From: an uncultured Bacteroides sp.
Lineage (GTDB): Bacteria > Bacteroidota > Bacteroidia > Bacteroidales > Bacteroidaceae
DNA: 64,000 nt
Direction: 5' to 3'
Assembly: GCA_948847595.1 (NCBI GenBank)
Contig: CAQOGY010000002.1
Coordinates: 372,001 to 436,000 of the forward strand
The position numbers were made by a program, and so were the translations under genes. Below the pieces are notes generated by a model, which worked only from the letters and a program-made list of their open reading frames with translations, had not been told where the DNA came from and ran no database searches. The stretch's first letter is position 1; the number at the start of each line of letters is the position of its first letter. Positions 53,654 to 62,552 of the stretch are shown in pieces.

Positions 53654-53785
53654 AGGTATTAACAGTTGACCTGTCAGGTGTTAATAGTCTGCATGACAAG
53701 TATTAACAGTTGAGAAGTCAGCTATTAATAGCTGTGATGCCATCTGATAACAGCTTGAAACAGGATGGTTAATAAACACTGAATC
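53654..53785. repeat. 22-bp-period tandem array, TTAAC/TTAAT type, between convergent genes
   Basis: Six units begin at 53654, 53676, 53698, 53720, 53742 and 53764. Most share TATTAACAG or GTTAATAG in the first half and TGxxxTGTC/AAGTC-type sequence in the second. Identity fades toward the last units. The rest of the 380-bp gap (53548-53929) has more scattered GTTAAT/ATTAAC words and no gene. Confidence 0.7.
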
Positions 53786-53929
53786 AATCAGACTCAACCA
53801 AGAGTAAGTTGCTACAATATTCTTATCATCACACATAATTATGAACAGAAAAAAATAGTTGGTTAATAGCAAGTTAACTATGATATCAACCACTTATTAA
53901 CTAATTATTAACCGACTGATTTTACACCG

Positions 53930-54457
53930 TCAACGCAGCTTTTTGAACAAATCCCAGATGACAATGCCCGTTGTTACAGACACGTTCAGAGAATGCTTGG
54001 TACCATATTGGGGAATCTCGATACAACCATCCGAATGATCAATCACTTCCTGTTGCACCCCTTTCACTTCATTTCCCATTACGATAGCGTACTTCTTCGT
54101 CTTGTCCAGTTCGAGTCGATCCAGCATAATGCTGCCTTCCGCCTGTTCTATCGAATAAACAATATATCCTTCTTTACGGAGGTTATCAACAGCATCAACA
54201 GCGTTATTAACATACTTCCAGTCAACAGTGAACTCTGCGCCCAAAGCCGTCTTATGCATTTCGGGGTGGGGAGGGGTGGCCGTTATTCCACACAGATAAA
54301 TACACTCGATACGGAAAGCATCCGACGTGCGGAATACCGAACCTATATTATGCAGGCTACGAATATCATCCAGCACTACCACCAAAGGCAGTTTTTCTGC
54401 CTGTTTAAACTCTTCGGCACTGATACGGTTCAGCTCTGTTATTTTCAGTTTTCGCAT
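53930..54457 (-). CDS. SpoU-family RNA 2'-O-methyltransferase (TrmH-like)
   Basis: 175 residues from the start at 54457 (MRKLKITELNRISAEEF). The frame is open to 54541, but the -7 element at 54486-54493 excludes that. The SPOUT knot motifs are VVLDDIRSLHNIGSVFRTSD (motif 1), YAIVMGNEVKGV (motif 2) and CIEIPQYGTKHSLNVSVTTG (motif 3). It methylates a ribose 2'-OH in tRNA or rRNA with SAM, as a dimer. The exact target is not clear; it lacks the N-terminal extension of 23S rRNA RlmB. It is a single gene. Confidence 0.92.
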   Translation of the reverse strand: MRKLKITELNRISAEEFKQAEKLPLVVVLDDIRSLHNIGSVFRTSDAFRIECIYLCGITATPPHPEMHKTALGAEFTVDWKYVNNAVDAVDNLRKEGYIVYSIEQAEGSIMLDRLELDKTKKYAIVMGNEVKGVQQEVIDHSDGCIEIPQYGTKHSLNVSVTTGIVIWDLFKKLR

Positions 54458-54485
54458 ACGTTGTCCATTTATTACGTTTCGGTTG

Positions 54486-54493
54486 CAAAGGTA
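54486..54493 (-). promoter_or_regulatory. -7 element of the SpoU methyltransferase gene
   Basis: The minus strand reads TACCTTTG, a TAnnTTTG match, 28 bp before the chosen start. Confidence 0.5.
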
Positions 54494-54701
54494 GTTCTTT
54501 TCTGTTAACAGAGGTGTTGATAACGGTTTAAAACCTGTCAAAACAATCGGGAAAGAATTTGAAAAATAATTCTTGCATTATTCAAAAGAAGGTATAAGGG
54601 GCCTTCATTATGAACATTCCAAAAAACAAAGACGAAACTTTCTATGCAGACATCAACATATTTTTCAGCACTTATCTGCCTGTTTATATCCATAAAGTTT
54701 T

Positions 54702-54709
54702 TAACTTTG
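54702..54709 (+). promoter_or_regulatory. Possible distant -7 element for nadA
   Basis: TAACTTTG matches TAnnTTTG but lies 240 bp before the nadA ATG and lacks a clear -33. If used, nadA has a long leader that includes the weak hairpin GGGAG/CTCCC near 54724-54743. I see no known riboswitch and no other gene in 54500-54948. Confidence 0.3.
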
Positions 54710-54948
54710 CACTTTATCAACAGGGAGTTAATAGCATTCTCCCATTTGATAAGGCTTGCATTGATAATGAAGATAATAAATAGTCAATCTTCCACCTTTC
54801 TTTCCGTTCATAACGGACTAATAAAGCAGAAGTATGGACTAATAACTTATCCGGCAAGAAAAATCGTATTTATTTGCTAACACTATTAACAGGCTATCAT
54901 CACTAACAAAGGATTTTTTTTAAAAGGAAGAAATAAAAGAATATTATT

Positions 54949-55887
54949 ATGAATAATCTCATAAAGGCTATTAATGAGCTGAAGAAAGAAAAGAATGCAA
55001 TCATTCTGGGGCACTACTACCAGAAGGGTGAAATACAAGATATCGCCGATTACGTTGGCGACAGTCTGGCGTTGGCTCAACTGGCTGCCAAAACAGAGGC
55101 GGACATCATTGTGATGTGCGGCGTTCACTTTATGGGTGAGACAGCGAAGGTGCTTTGTCCGGATAAGAAAGTGCTGGTGCCCGACATGGAAGCGGGTTGT
55201 TCGCTGGCGGACAGTTGTCCGGCGGATCAGTTTGCGCAGTTTGTCAAAGAGCATCCGGGGCACACCGTTATTTCGTACGTGAACACGACAGCTGCCGTGA
55301 AGGCGGTAACGGATGTGGTGGTGACTTCCACTAATGCCCGGCAGATCGTGGAAAGTTTTCCCAAAGATGAGAAAATAATCTTTGGTCCGGACCGGAATCT
55401 GGGAAATTATATCAACTCAGTTACGAACAGGAATATGCTGCTTTGGGACGGAGCCTGTCATGTGCACGAACAGTTCTCAGTGGAAAAGATCGTGGAATTG
55501 AAAACGCAGCATCCGGAAGCATTGGTGCTGGCACATCCCGAATGCAAAAGTACGGTGCTGAAACTGGCAGATGTGGTAGGGTCTACAGCTGCACTGCTGA
55601 AGTATGCGGTGAACCACCCGGAGAATACGTATATCGTGGCTACCGAATCGGGTATCTTGCATGAGATGCAGAAGAAGTGTCCGCAGACAACGTTTATCCC
55701 CGCTCCTCCGAACGATAGCACCTGTGGATGTAACGAGTGTAGCTTTATGCGGTTGAATACGTTAGAGAAGCTCTATGAGTGTCTGAAGAATGAGTCACCG
55801 GAGATTACCGTAGATCCCGAAATAGCGGAGAAGGCAGTGAGGCCTATTCAGCGGATGCTGGAGATTTCGGCGAAGCTGGGATTATGA
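54949..55887 (+). CDS. nadA: Quinolinate synthase NadA
   Basis: 312 residues, the standard length. The three 4Fe-4S Cys are in VMCGVHFMGETAK (near 84), the AHPECKS region (near 198) and TCGCNECSFM (near 260). Conserved HYYQKGEIQDIADYVGDSL is at 22-40. It condenses iminoaspartate from NadB with dihydroxyacetone phosphate to quinolinate. The oxygen-sensitive cluster suits an anaerobe. It is monocistronic here, with nadB 30 kb away in the same window. The start is preceded by an AAAAGGAAG ribosome site 14-20 bases upstream. Confidence 0.97.
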   Translation: MNNLIKAINELKKEKNAIILGHYYQKGEIQDIADYVGDSLALAQLAAKTEADIIVMCGVHFMGETAKVLCPDKKVLVPDMEAGCSLADSCPADQFAQFVKEHPGHTVISYVNTTAAVKAVTDVVVTSTNARQIVESFPKDEKIIFGPDRNLGNYINSVTNRNMLLWDGACHVHEQFSVEKIVELKTQHPEALVLAHPECKSTVLKLADVVGSTAALLKYAVNHPENTYIVATESGILHEMQKKCPQTTFIPAPPNDSTCGCNECSFMRLNTLEKLYECLKNESPEITVDPEIAEKAVRPIQRMLEISAKLGL

Positions 55888-55899
55888 TAGGATATACAA

Positions 55900-55987
55900 A
55901 CGGTACCTTCCAATATACTGGATGGTACCGTTTGATGTATTGGAGTGTACCATTCCGTGTATCAGATGGTACCGTTCTTTGAGATGT
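55900..55987. repeat. 22-bp-period tandem array, GGTACC type, after nadA
   Basis: Four units begin at 55900, 55922, 55944 and 55966. Each starts with a GGTACC or TGTACC core, and two carry GTATTGG or ATACTGG near the end. The first two form a 36-bp near-palindrome (55898-55933) with perfect arms AAACGGTACC and GGTACCGTTT. It begins 13 bp after the nadA stop and ends 34 bp before the convergent GH97 stop. Confidence 0.75.
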
Positions 55988-56020
55988 AATTATCTCATTT
56001 AAATTTTATTCATAGCGATA

Positions 56021-58045
56021 TTAGTTTTCTGCTTCCAAACGAATAACGAATCCACCGCCTTTTGCCATATTTATATTCAATATAGTTTTACTATCCACTG
56101 TTCTTTTCTCTACCATGTATTCTTTAGGTTGCTTGTAGGAGTTCGGAGCGTCTTTAAAGATAGTTGCCTGATAGGAGACATTGTCTTTCAGGAAGCTGAG
56201 GTTCACTTCTGTAGAACGGGCATCCCAGTTGGTCATTCCGCCCACATACCAGTCATTGCCTTTTTGTTTGGCTGTCACGATGTATTCGCTTAATTTTGCT
56301 TGCAATGGCAAGGTCTTATCCCAAACTGCGGGAACTTTGGAAAGGAAGTCGAGTACATCCGGATATTTATTGTATTCAGTGGGTGAGTCACATAAATAAG
56401 CCATCCATTGGTCGTAAATGACAAACATGGACAATTCATGCGAACGTGTTCCCATGCTCATGGGCGGAGTATTATCTATATCCATCGGTCTGAATTCATC
56501 CTGAGTGACACTTCTCATGGATCCCGGAGTATAATCTGCCGGTCCTGCCAACAGGCGGATGAAAGGAAAACGAGTGTGATATTCGGGAGTCAACGTCTTT
56601 TCCCAAAAGTTACATTCCGCTCCTCTTACTGCTTCATAGTTCAGTATATTGGGATACGTGCGATGCAATCCGGTAGGGACTGGGCAACCGTGGAAAATAG
56701 CTACCATTTGCTTTTCGGCCAGACGTTCTGCAAATTCTTTTCCCCATCGCATGGCTATCTGGTCATTCCGTTCGAAAAAGTCGATCTTTGCTCCGGATAC
56801 ACCGTAGCTGTGCATTTTAGCGATCCAGTCGCTCGGATTCTCTCTGGCGCAACTAGCCCATGTCCAGACGATAATCTTCACATTCCTTTCTTTGGCGTAT
56901 GAGCATAGTTCTTTGATGTAATCTTCGGACCATCCGGCATCCAAGGTCATATATTCGATATGATTCTTTGAAGCCCAGTCTACGTAGTATTTATATAACT
57001 GGAGAGAAAGCTGCTTGTTTCCACTGGGGAAGTCAACACCTTCCAAAACGGCTTTGTGCCACCATTCCCATGCACTCTTTCCCGGTTGGATCCAGGAAGT
57101 ATCGGTCAGACGGCAAGGATCGGCCAGTTTGTATACCAGTTCGTTGTTCAATAATGATTTGTCATCTTCCGAAACGATGATGACACGCCACGGAAAACTA
57201 CGGTTTCCATCAGTCTTTGCGATGTAATTCTCTCTGGTAACAACCAAATGATTGGAATACCAGTAGTAAGGATTGGAAGGATCGGAGTCTATTGTTTCTT
57301 TTGGGTAATTAGCCCATTTTCCGCGCATGGAGTTGTAGCCGTTGGATTCCATATACAAAGCCGGATAATCATAGGTATTTGATTCTGTTACGACCACTTT
57401 ATAAGGAGAATCGGGATATTCGTATAATACCGGAGAAACAGCAAAACGTTCGTAAGGAATTTCCAACGGACCTTTGTAGACTTTATAGAGTCTTTCAAAG
57501 TTTCTATATCCTTGATGCACCTGATGGGTACGTCCGGATTGATCCGTTTCGCCGGAATAATTAGCATCGCATTCCGGATAATAGATGGTTGGGGTGGAAG
57601 CAAAGTTGAAAATGGCATCTTCACTGATGATTGTAATTTCTCCGTTGAGACGGGTGACGAAATGATAGGCCACTCCTTCATCATAAGCACGTACTACAAG
57701 GTCGCAACTGTCGTTGAAAGAAACGGTAAGTTCATTATATGTATCCTGTAATTCTTTGTTTTTACCAACAAGGACGTCTATAGTCTGGTTCACCTTTCTT
57801 TTCTTTACCGACTTTACACTTCCGTTGCCGATTACTCTTCCGTCCGCCAGATGTAATCCGATGGGAGAAGGAAGTATAAGTTGTGTATTATCGTACCATA
57901 CTTCGTATTGGGTACCTTTGTCTATTTTCAGTTTAATCTTCAGTTTTCCGTTAGGAGAAACCGTTTCATATTTCTCTGCCTGTAACGTGCAGCTTAAAGA
58001 GAATAAACAAAGGAGTATTAAATAACTGATTTTTTTCTTATCCAT
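56021..58045 (-). CDS. Glycoside hydrolase family 97, retaining type
   Basis: 674 residues with a signal peptide (ISYLILLCLFSLSCTLQA; a lipobox LSC is possible). The N-terminal GH97 super-sandwich lies at about 25-300, the (beta/alpha)8 barrel at about 310-570 and the C-terminal beta domain after that. The barrel carries VSGAKIDFFERND with Asp422 as the likely nucleophile, which marks the retaining alpha-galactosidase-like subgroup rather than the SusB-like inverting type with Glu. NILNYEAVRGAE holds the candidate acid/base Glu. Calcium-site Glu residues are expected. It follows the SGNH gene and should work in the periplasm on alpha-galactosides or similar. Confidence 0.92.
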   Translation of the reverse strand: MDKKKISYLILLCLFSLSCTLQAEKYETVSPNGKLKIKLKIDKGTQYEVWYDNTQLILPSPIGLHLADGRVIGNGSVKSVKKRKVNQTIDVLVGKNKELQDTYNELTVSFNDSCDLVVRAYDEGVAYHFVTRLNGEITIISEDAIFNFASTPTIYYPECDANYSGETDQSGRTHQVHQGYRNFERLYKVYKGPLEIPYERFAVSPVLYEYPDSPYKVVVTESNTYDYPALYMESNGYNSMRGKWANYPKETIDSDPSNPYYWYSNHLVVTRENYIAKTDGNRSFPWRVIIVSEDDKSLLNNELVYKLADPCRLTDTSWIQPGKSAWEWWHKAVLEGVDFPSGNKQLSLQLYKYYVDWASKNHIEYMTLDAGWSEDYIKELCSYAKERNVKIIVWTWASCARENPSDWIAKMHSYGVSGAKIDFFERNDQIAMRWGKEFAERLAEKQMVAIFHGCPVPTGLHRTYPNILNYEAVRGAECNFWEKTLTPEYHTRFPFIRLLAGPADYTPGSMRSVTQDEFRPMDIDNTPPMSMGTRSHELSMFVIYDQWMAYLCDSPTEYNKYPDVLDFLSKVPAVWDKTLPLQAKLSEYIVTAKQKGNDWYVGGMTNWDARSTEVNLSFLKDNVSYQATIFKDAPNSYKQPKEYMVEKRTVDSKTILNINMAKGGGFVIRLEAEN

Positions 58046-58091
58046 ATAATTGTGGTTTAATCTTTGACAGATATTTCTATTTATGAGTTTG

Positions 58092-58754
58092 TTATAACTT
58101 GTCTTTCAGAACAGAGACTACCTGCTTTGCTAAAGCTGAATATCCTGCATCAACCGGATGTGTTCCGTCTCCGCCTGCATAATATTCGGGATGGTCGATT
58201 ACTACTTTCCATAAGTCGTTTACTTCTATGCCGGCACGATTGATATGTTTCAGTGCAATCTGATTACGTACTTTCAATCGTTCGGTGACAGGAGCAAACT
58301 CTTTCATTCCTTCTCCGGTACGGACAGGAGTGGTGGTTGCCCAGATCAACTTGGCTTTAGGAGCGTATTTGCGAATGACTTTGATTAATTGAGGGAAACT
58401 TTTATCATATTCTTCTTCTGTATAATCAAACCCGTGCAAACCATTATTGAAATGGATAACGTCGAACTTTGTATTTTTGAGTACTACGGCCAGTTCTTCG
58501 ATTAAAGCCGGATCACCTATACTTTTCGAATTGGAGAGCCGCCCTACATATGCTTTTTCTTTCAGAGCTGCTTCTACTTTTCCGTAATATCCGCGTGTGA
58601 TGGAATTTCCGATAAGCAATACGTGTGGAAGATCTGTTTTGTTAGCTCCGGGAATCCAGATGTCAGACCATTCGATATATTCGCGTGCAATCTTTTGTTG
58701 GGCAAATACGGGAATACACAAGAACAATAAGATAAATGTAATTACGTGTTTCAT
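58092..58754 (-). CDS. SGNH/GDSL-family hydrolase
   Basis: 220 residues from the start at 58754 (MKHVITFILLFLCIPVFA), which gives a clean signal peptide; the longer frame to 58790 has none. Block I is VLLIGNSITRGYYG (catalytic Ser), block III is HFNNGLHGFDY and block V is GDGTHPVDAGYSAL (Asp and His). It is predicted to be a secreted esterase that takes acyl groups off glycans. It lies 46 bp upstream of the GH97 gene on the same strand and is separated from the GH3 gene by a terminator, so it probably starts a two-gene unit. Confidence 0.85.
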   Translation of the reverse strand: MKHVITFILLFLCIPVFAQQKIAREYIEWSDIWIPGANKTDLPHVLLIGNSITRGYYGKVEAALKEKAYVGRLSNSKSIGDPALIEELAVVLKNTKFDVIHFNNGLHGFDYTEEEYDKSFPQLIKVIRKYAPKAKLIWATTTPVRTGEGMKEFAPVTERLKVRNQIALKHINRAGIEVNDLWKVVIDHPEYYAGGDGTHPVDAGYSALAKQVVSVLKDKL

Positions 58755-58787
58755 GATAATTGGAATAAATGAATAAATTTGATGTGC

Positions 58788-58795
58788 CAAAAGTA
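58788..58795 (-). promoter_or_regulatory. -7 element for the SGNH-GH97 unit
   Basis: The minus strand reads TACTTTTG, a TAnnTTTG match, 33 bp before the start at 58754 and downstream of the GH3 terminator. Confidence 0.5.
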
Positions 58796-58911
58796 GTCAA
58801 GAATAAACTATTGAGTATATATAAACAGAGCAAAAAATGAAAGATTTGCAGCAAACGGTTTATTTAAGTGCTTTATGGTATATGTTTTTTAATGTACATA
58901 TAATAAAAAAG

Positions 58912-58959
58912 AAATGCGGAGAATACTAATCTTTATTTAGAATCAGTATTTCCGCATTT
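58912..58959 (-). terminator. Terminator after the GH3 gene
   Basis: AAATGCGGA plus GAATACTAAT (58912-58930) pairs with AATCAGTATT plus TCCGCATTT (58941-58959), an almost perfect 19-bp stem. On the leftward transcript it is followed by CTTTTTTATT. It separates the GH3 operon from the SGNH-GH97 unit. Confidence 0.85.
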
Positions 58960-59009
58960 ACAGTATTGAGGTGACTAATTAATAATATCAGCCTGTCCTA
59001 TAGAAAAGA

Positions 59010-61550
59010 TTATAATTCTACTGTTTTTTGTAAACAGATATTGTCGGAAGATTTTCCTACCATGAAATTATAGGTTCCCGAAGGTGTATAGAACTGTTTT
59101 TTCTGATCATCCCAAAGACGTAATTCTTCTTTTGGAATTTCGATAGATATTTGTTCTGTTGCCCCTTTCTTGATATGAATGCGTTTGAATCCTTTTAGTT
59201 GTTTCAATGGAGTCTTGATTCCCAGATCGGGGAATTGTATATATACCTGAGCTACTTCATCGCCATTATATTTGCCACTGTTCTTTACAGAGAAATTTAA
59301 AGTAATGTTTTGACTATCTTGTTTGATGTTCAAATTGCGATAATCGAATTTGGTGTAGCTTAATCCGTATCCGAATGCATACAACGGTTTACCTTCGAAG
59401 TACATATAAGTACGGTTATTCTTTACATTGTAATCATTGAAAGCCGGAAGATCTTCAATGCTGTTGTAGAAAGTCAACGGTAAACGGCCGGCCGGGTTAT
59501 AATCTCCGAACAGTACTTCTGCTATCGCTGTTCCGCCTTGTTCGCCCGGATACCATGCATCAATGATAGCCGGTATATTCTGATCCATCCATCCTATTGC
59601 CATGGAGCTACCTGCAACTAGTACAACGATTGTATTCGGATTGGCTTTATATGCTTCGCGAATAAAGATCTGCTGATCTTTTGGTAATTCAATAGAACTT
59701 CTGTCCTGTCCTTCACGTTCGATAGATTGATTGATACCCATTACTGCGATCACAACATCCGATTCACGAATCACTTTTGAAGCATCACCATACATGTTCA
59801 GCATATCATATTCTTCCATGCTAGGTACACGCCAATGAAGTCTGGCAATCGCATCCCCTCCATTATCGAAATATTCCGCTTTCAACTGATATTTTTTTCC
59901 TTTTTCCAATTTCATAGAAGCTTTTTCTGTACGTGCGCTATGTACATTCCAGTCGTCTATGATTAGCTGGTCGTCAATATATAATTTGCAGCCGTCGTCA
60001 CTGGTGAAACTGAACACATATTCGCCGGATACACTCGGAACTAGTTCGCCTGTCCAACGGATAGAAAGCGGAGATTTAGGCAGGAACGGGTCCGGAGCCT
60101 GATTCTTTGGTTCGAAGTTAATTCCTTTATCTATGCGGGTTTTAGGAGTGCCTTGAAATGTAGGATTGTCATAGTATTCAGCTTTTAATCCGTTAGGTAA
60201 ATTAATCGGAGAGATAAGCTGATAACCTTCTTCCGAAGATACCCATGGTGCATGTACCACTTTTATTTCATTACCTACCCGATTGCGGATACCATCCAGT
60301 ACGGATACCGGAGCATTGACCGGGGTTCCGCTGTAATCACCAAATTCGCAGTTAGCAGCATTGATACCGACAACAGCTATTGACTTGATTTTTTTCGCAT
60401 TCAGCGGAAGAGTATTCTTTTGATTCTTAAGTAATACAATACTTTGGCGGGCAGCTTCGAGAGCTAACTCTTTATGTTTTTCGCAACCTACGATTTCAGG
60501 AGACAGATGATTGTACGGATTCTTTTCCGGATCATCAAACATACCTAAACGCATCCGTGCACGTAGCACATGGTAGGCGGCACTGTCTATTTCGGCAGTG
60601 CTGACCATATATTGTTTGTATGCATTTAATAGTGGAGCTCCAAAAACATAGTCTCCACATTCTAAGTTCAGGCCGGCTTTGATAGCTATCATGGCAGCCG
60701 CTTCCGGAGTTTTCACATAACGATGGTCAGTCATTAATAATCCGGGAGCACCACAATCGGATACGATATACCCGTTAAAACCCCAGTCTTGTTTTAATAC
60801 TTTATTCAGCAACCAGTTATTGGCAGTACATGGCACACCGTTGATGGCATTATAAGCCGTCATGATGGATTCTGCTTTTCCTTCGCGAATACATTTCTCA
60901 AATGCAGGGAGATAGTATTCTCTCATGTCTGTTTCAGTGATGGCAGCATCACAATAAAAACGATTATGTTCTTCGTTGTTGGCAGCAAAATGTTTGGGAG
61001 TAGATACGGACTTCAGATAACGGGGATGATCTCCCTGCAATCCTTTGACAAATGCTGTACCCAATACTCCTGACAGGTAAGGGTCTTCTCCATATGTTTC
61101 CGGAGTGCGTCCCCAACGAGGATCACGGGCCATATTGACAGTAGGTGACCAGAATGTTAATAAGTCACTGAACTGGTCTTTTTGTTTCTTTCCCCGTTCC
61201 AGTTCATTCCAGCGGGCACGGGCTTCATCTGAAATAACACTGGCAATAATATGATGTAACTCAGGATTCCACATACTGGCAAGTCCGATCGCCTGCGGGA
61301 AAACAGTAAATTTTCCCGGGCGGATGATTCCATGTAATGCTTCATTTCCCATATAATATTTATCAATCCCCATGCGCTCGATTCCAGGAGAAGTGGCACG
61401 CAGCAGAGAGATCTTTTCTTCTATGGTCAATTTGGACAAAAGATCCTGTATTCTTTCATGTATGGGAGCATTCATATTTTTGTATAAATCCTGTGCCATT
61501 GACACAACCCCCAACTGCATGAAGATTAAAAGTAAAATTAGTTTTTTCAT
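59010..61550 (-). CDS. Glycoside hydrolase family 3 enzyme with PA14 domain
   Basis: 846 residues with a signal peptide (MKKLILLLIFMQLGVVSMAQ). The N-terminal barrel carries TPKHFAANNEEHNR and the nucleophile Asp265 in YIVSDCGAPG. The second domain holds a PA14 insert at about 435-575 (GLKAEYYDNPTFQGTPKTRI, VFSFTSDDGCKLYIDD), then EGQDRSSIELPKDQ with the candidate acid/base Glu, and a C-terminal Fn3-like domain (KNSGKYNGDEVAQVYIQFPD). It cleaves beta-linked glucose, xylose or related sugars from oligosaccharide ends. PA14-GH3 proteins are usually beta-glucosidases. It follows the DUF1735-type lipoprotein gene and ends at a terminator. Confidence 0.93.
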   Translation of the reverse strand: MKKLILLLIFMQLGVVSMAQDLYKNMNAPIHERIQDLLSKLTIEEKISLLRATSPGIERMGIDKYYMGNEALHGIIRPGKFTVFPQAIGLASMWNPELHHIIASVISDEARARWNELERGKKQKDQFSDLLTFWSPTVNMARDPRWGRTPETYGEDPYLSGVLGTAFVKGLQGDHPRYLKSVSTPKHFAANNEEHNRFYCDAAITETDMREYYLPAFEKCIREGKAESIMTAYNAINGVPCTANNWLLNKVLKQDWGFNGYIVSDCGAPGLLMTDHRYVKTPEAAAMIAIKAGLNLECGDYVFGAPLLNAYKQYMVSTAEIDSAAYHVLRARMRLGMFDDPEKNPYNHLSPEIVGCEKHKELALEAARQSIVLLKNQKNTLPLNAKKIKSIAVVGINAANCEFGDYSGTPVNAPVSVLDGIRNRVGNEIKVVHAPWVSSEEGYQLISPINLPNGLKAEYYDNPTFQGTPKTRIDKGINFEPKNQAPDPFLPKSPLSIRWTGELVPSVSGEYVFSFTSDDGCKLYIDDQLIIDDWNVHSARTEKASMKLEKGKKYQLKAEYFDNGGDAIARLHWRVPSMEEYDMLNMYGDASKVIRESDVVIAVMGINQSIEREGQDRSSIELPKDQQIFIREAYKANPNTIVVLVAGSSMAIGWMDQNIPAIIDAWYPGEQGGTAIAEVLFGDYNPAGRLPLTFYNSIEDLPAFNDYNVKNNRTYMYFEGKPLYAFGYGLSYTKFDYRNLNIKQDSQNITLNFSVKNSGKYNGDEVAQVYIQFPDLGIKTPLKQLKGFKRIHIKKGATEQISIEIPKEELRLWDDQKKQFYTPSGTYNFMVGKSSDNICLQKTVEL

Positions 61551-61571
61551 TCTATGTTATTTTAGTGTTAG

Positions 61572-62522
61572 TTATTCATTAATCTGATCGAGTGTGACAC
61601 TACGTAAAGAGCGCATATCGACGATTTCCCATTTCGATTCGCCTTTGAAGCGGTATTTGTATTTGAAGTTAAAACGCTGGCGTTTCTTTCCGCCATAAAC
61701 GTCTGCCAATTCATAATTTCCATAATAATCGGGTTGTTCTTCGTTGATGGAAGCAACTTCGATAAAGTCTGCATTGTATGGCTTCATCGTCAGGCTATTA
61801 TCTTCGTTCACTGTAACTATGATACCGTTCTTTTTGATTACTTCTTCATTTTTTTCGTATCCCTTGATACCGGCGAAAATGCGGAATGAGTTTTTCGTAA
61901 GCGGGTGGAATGTTTGTGAAGCGGCTGCATCACGTTCGGATTCCCCTTCTTTCTGTAGTTTTCCGGCAGCATTGTAGATAGTCGCTTCGTCTGTTCGGGC
62001 ATAGAGATTTTTCATTTGTACCTGATAAAGTACTTGCGACTTGTCCGGATTGACAGAATAGGCTGATACACTTTTGATACGCAATGGGATCAGGTAAATC
62101 GAATCCGGTGATAGTCCTTCCGGCTTTACCTGAATCGGCATTACATTGTAGGTATCAGGGCTTCCGGCTTTCAAAGTTACTCCCATCTGAGCGATGGAGT
62201 AATACTTTGAAGGAAGCTCTTTAGCGTATTTTGACTGGTCAATATCGTATTTGATTTTATTATAACTCTGCAATACTTCCGGAGCATATTCCAGTGTAAC
62301 GTCCACATCCCGGTCGATTTGGAGCGAGCCGCCACAGTTGATAGAAATATATCCGGTGCTTTCGGATTGGTTGAGGTCGTGCATACCAGTATATACCAAG
62401 TCATTGTCGCTGATGATACAAATCACCTTTTGTCCCATTTCCTGTTCGAAGTCAAAAGGTTCGCAGGCTGCCAGAGCAAACATTGCCAGAAAATAACCGG
62501 CTTTTTTTATCATTGTTTTCAT
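61572..62522 (-). CDS. DUF1735/BT_3044-like surface glycan-binding lipoprotein
   Basis: 316 residues with a lipoprotein signal (KKAGYFLAMFALAAC, lipidated Cys near 20), then an acidic EPFDFEQE stretch that favours surface display. The N-terminal half follows the DUF1735 pattern (GYISINCGGSLQIDRDVDVT, LPSKYYSIAQMGVTLKAGSP, IYLIPLRIKSVS). The C-terminal half resembles the BT_3044-like C-terminal domain (YGNYELADVYGGKKRQRFNF). Proteins like this sit after susD and bind glycan at the surface. It starts 30 bp after the susD stop and is 21 bp ahead of the GH3 gene, so all three are co-transcribed. Confidence 0.82.
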   Translation of the reverse strand: MKTMIKKAGYFLAMFALAACEPFDFEQEMGQKVICIISDNDLVYTGMHDLNQSESTGYISINCGGSLQIDRDVDVTLEYAPEVLQSYNKIKYDIDQSKYAKELPSKYYSIAQMGVTLKAGSPDTYNVMPIQVKPEGLSPDSIYLIPLRIKSVSAYSVNPDKSQVLYQVQMKNLYARTDEATIYNAAGKLQKEGESERDAAASQTFHPLTKNSFRIFAGIKGYEKNEEVIKKNGIIVTVNEDNSLTMKPYNADFIEVASINEEQPDYYGNYELADVYGGKKRQRFNFKYKYRFKGESKWEIVDMRSLRSVTLDQINE

Positions 62523-62552
62523 TTGATTATCTGTTTTACTGATGATTCAAAG

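Noticed and set aside
54572..54612. GAAGG/CCTTC hairpin upstream of nadA as a riboswitch
   Set aside because: Stem too short and no known aptamer core recognised.
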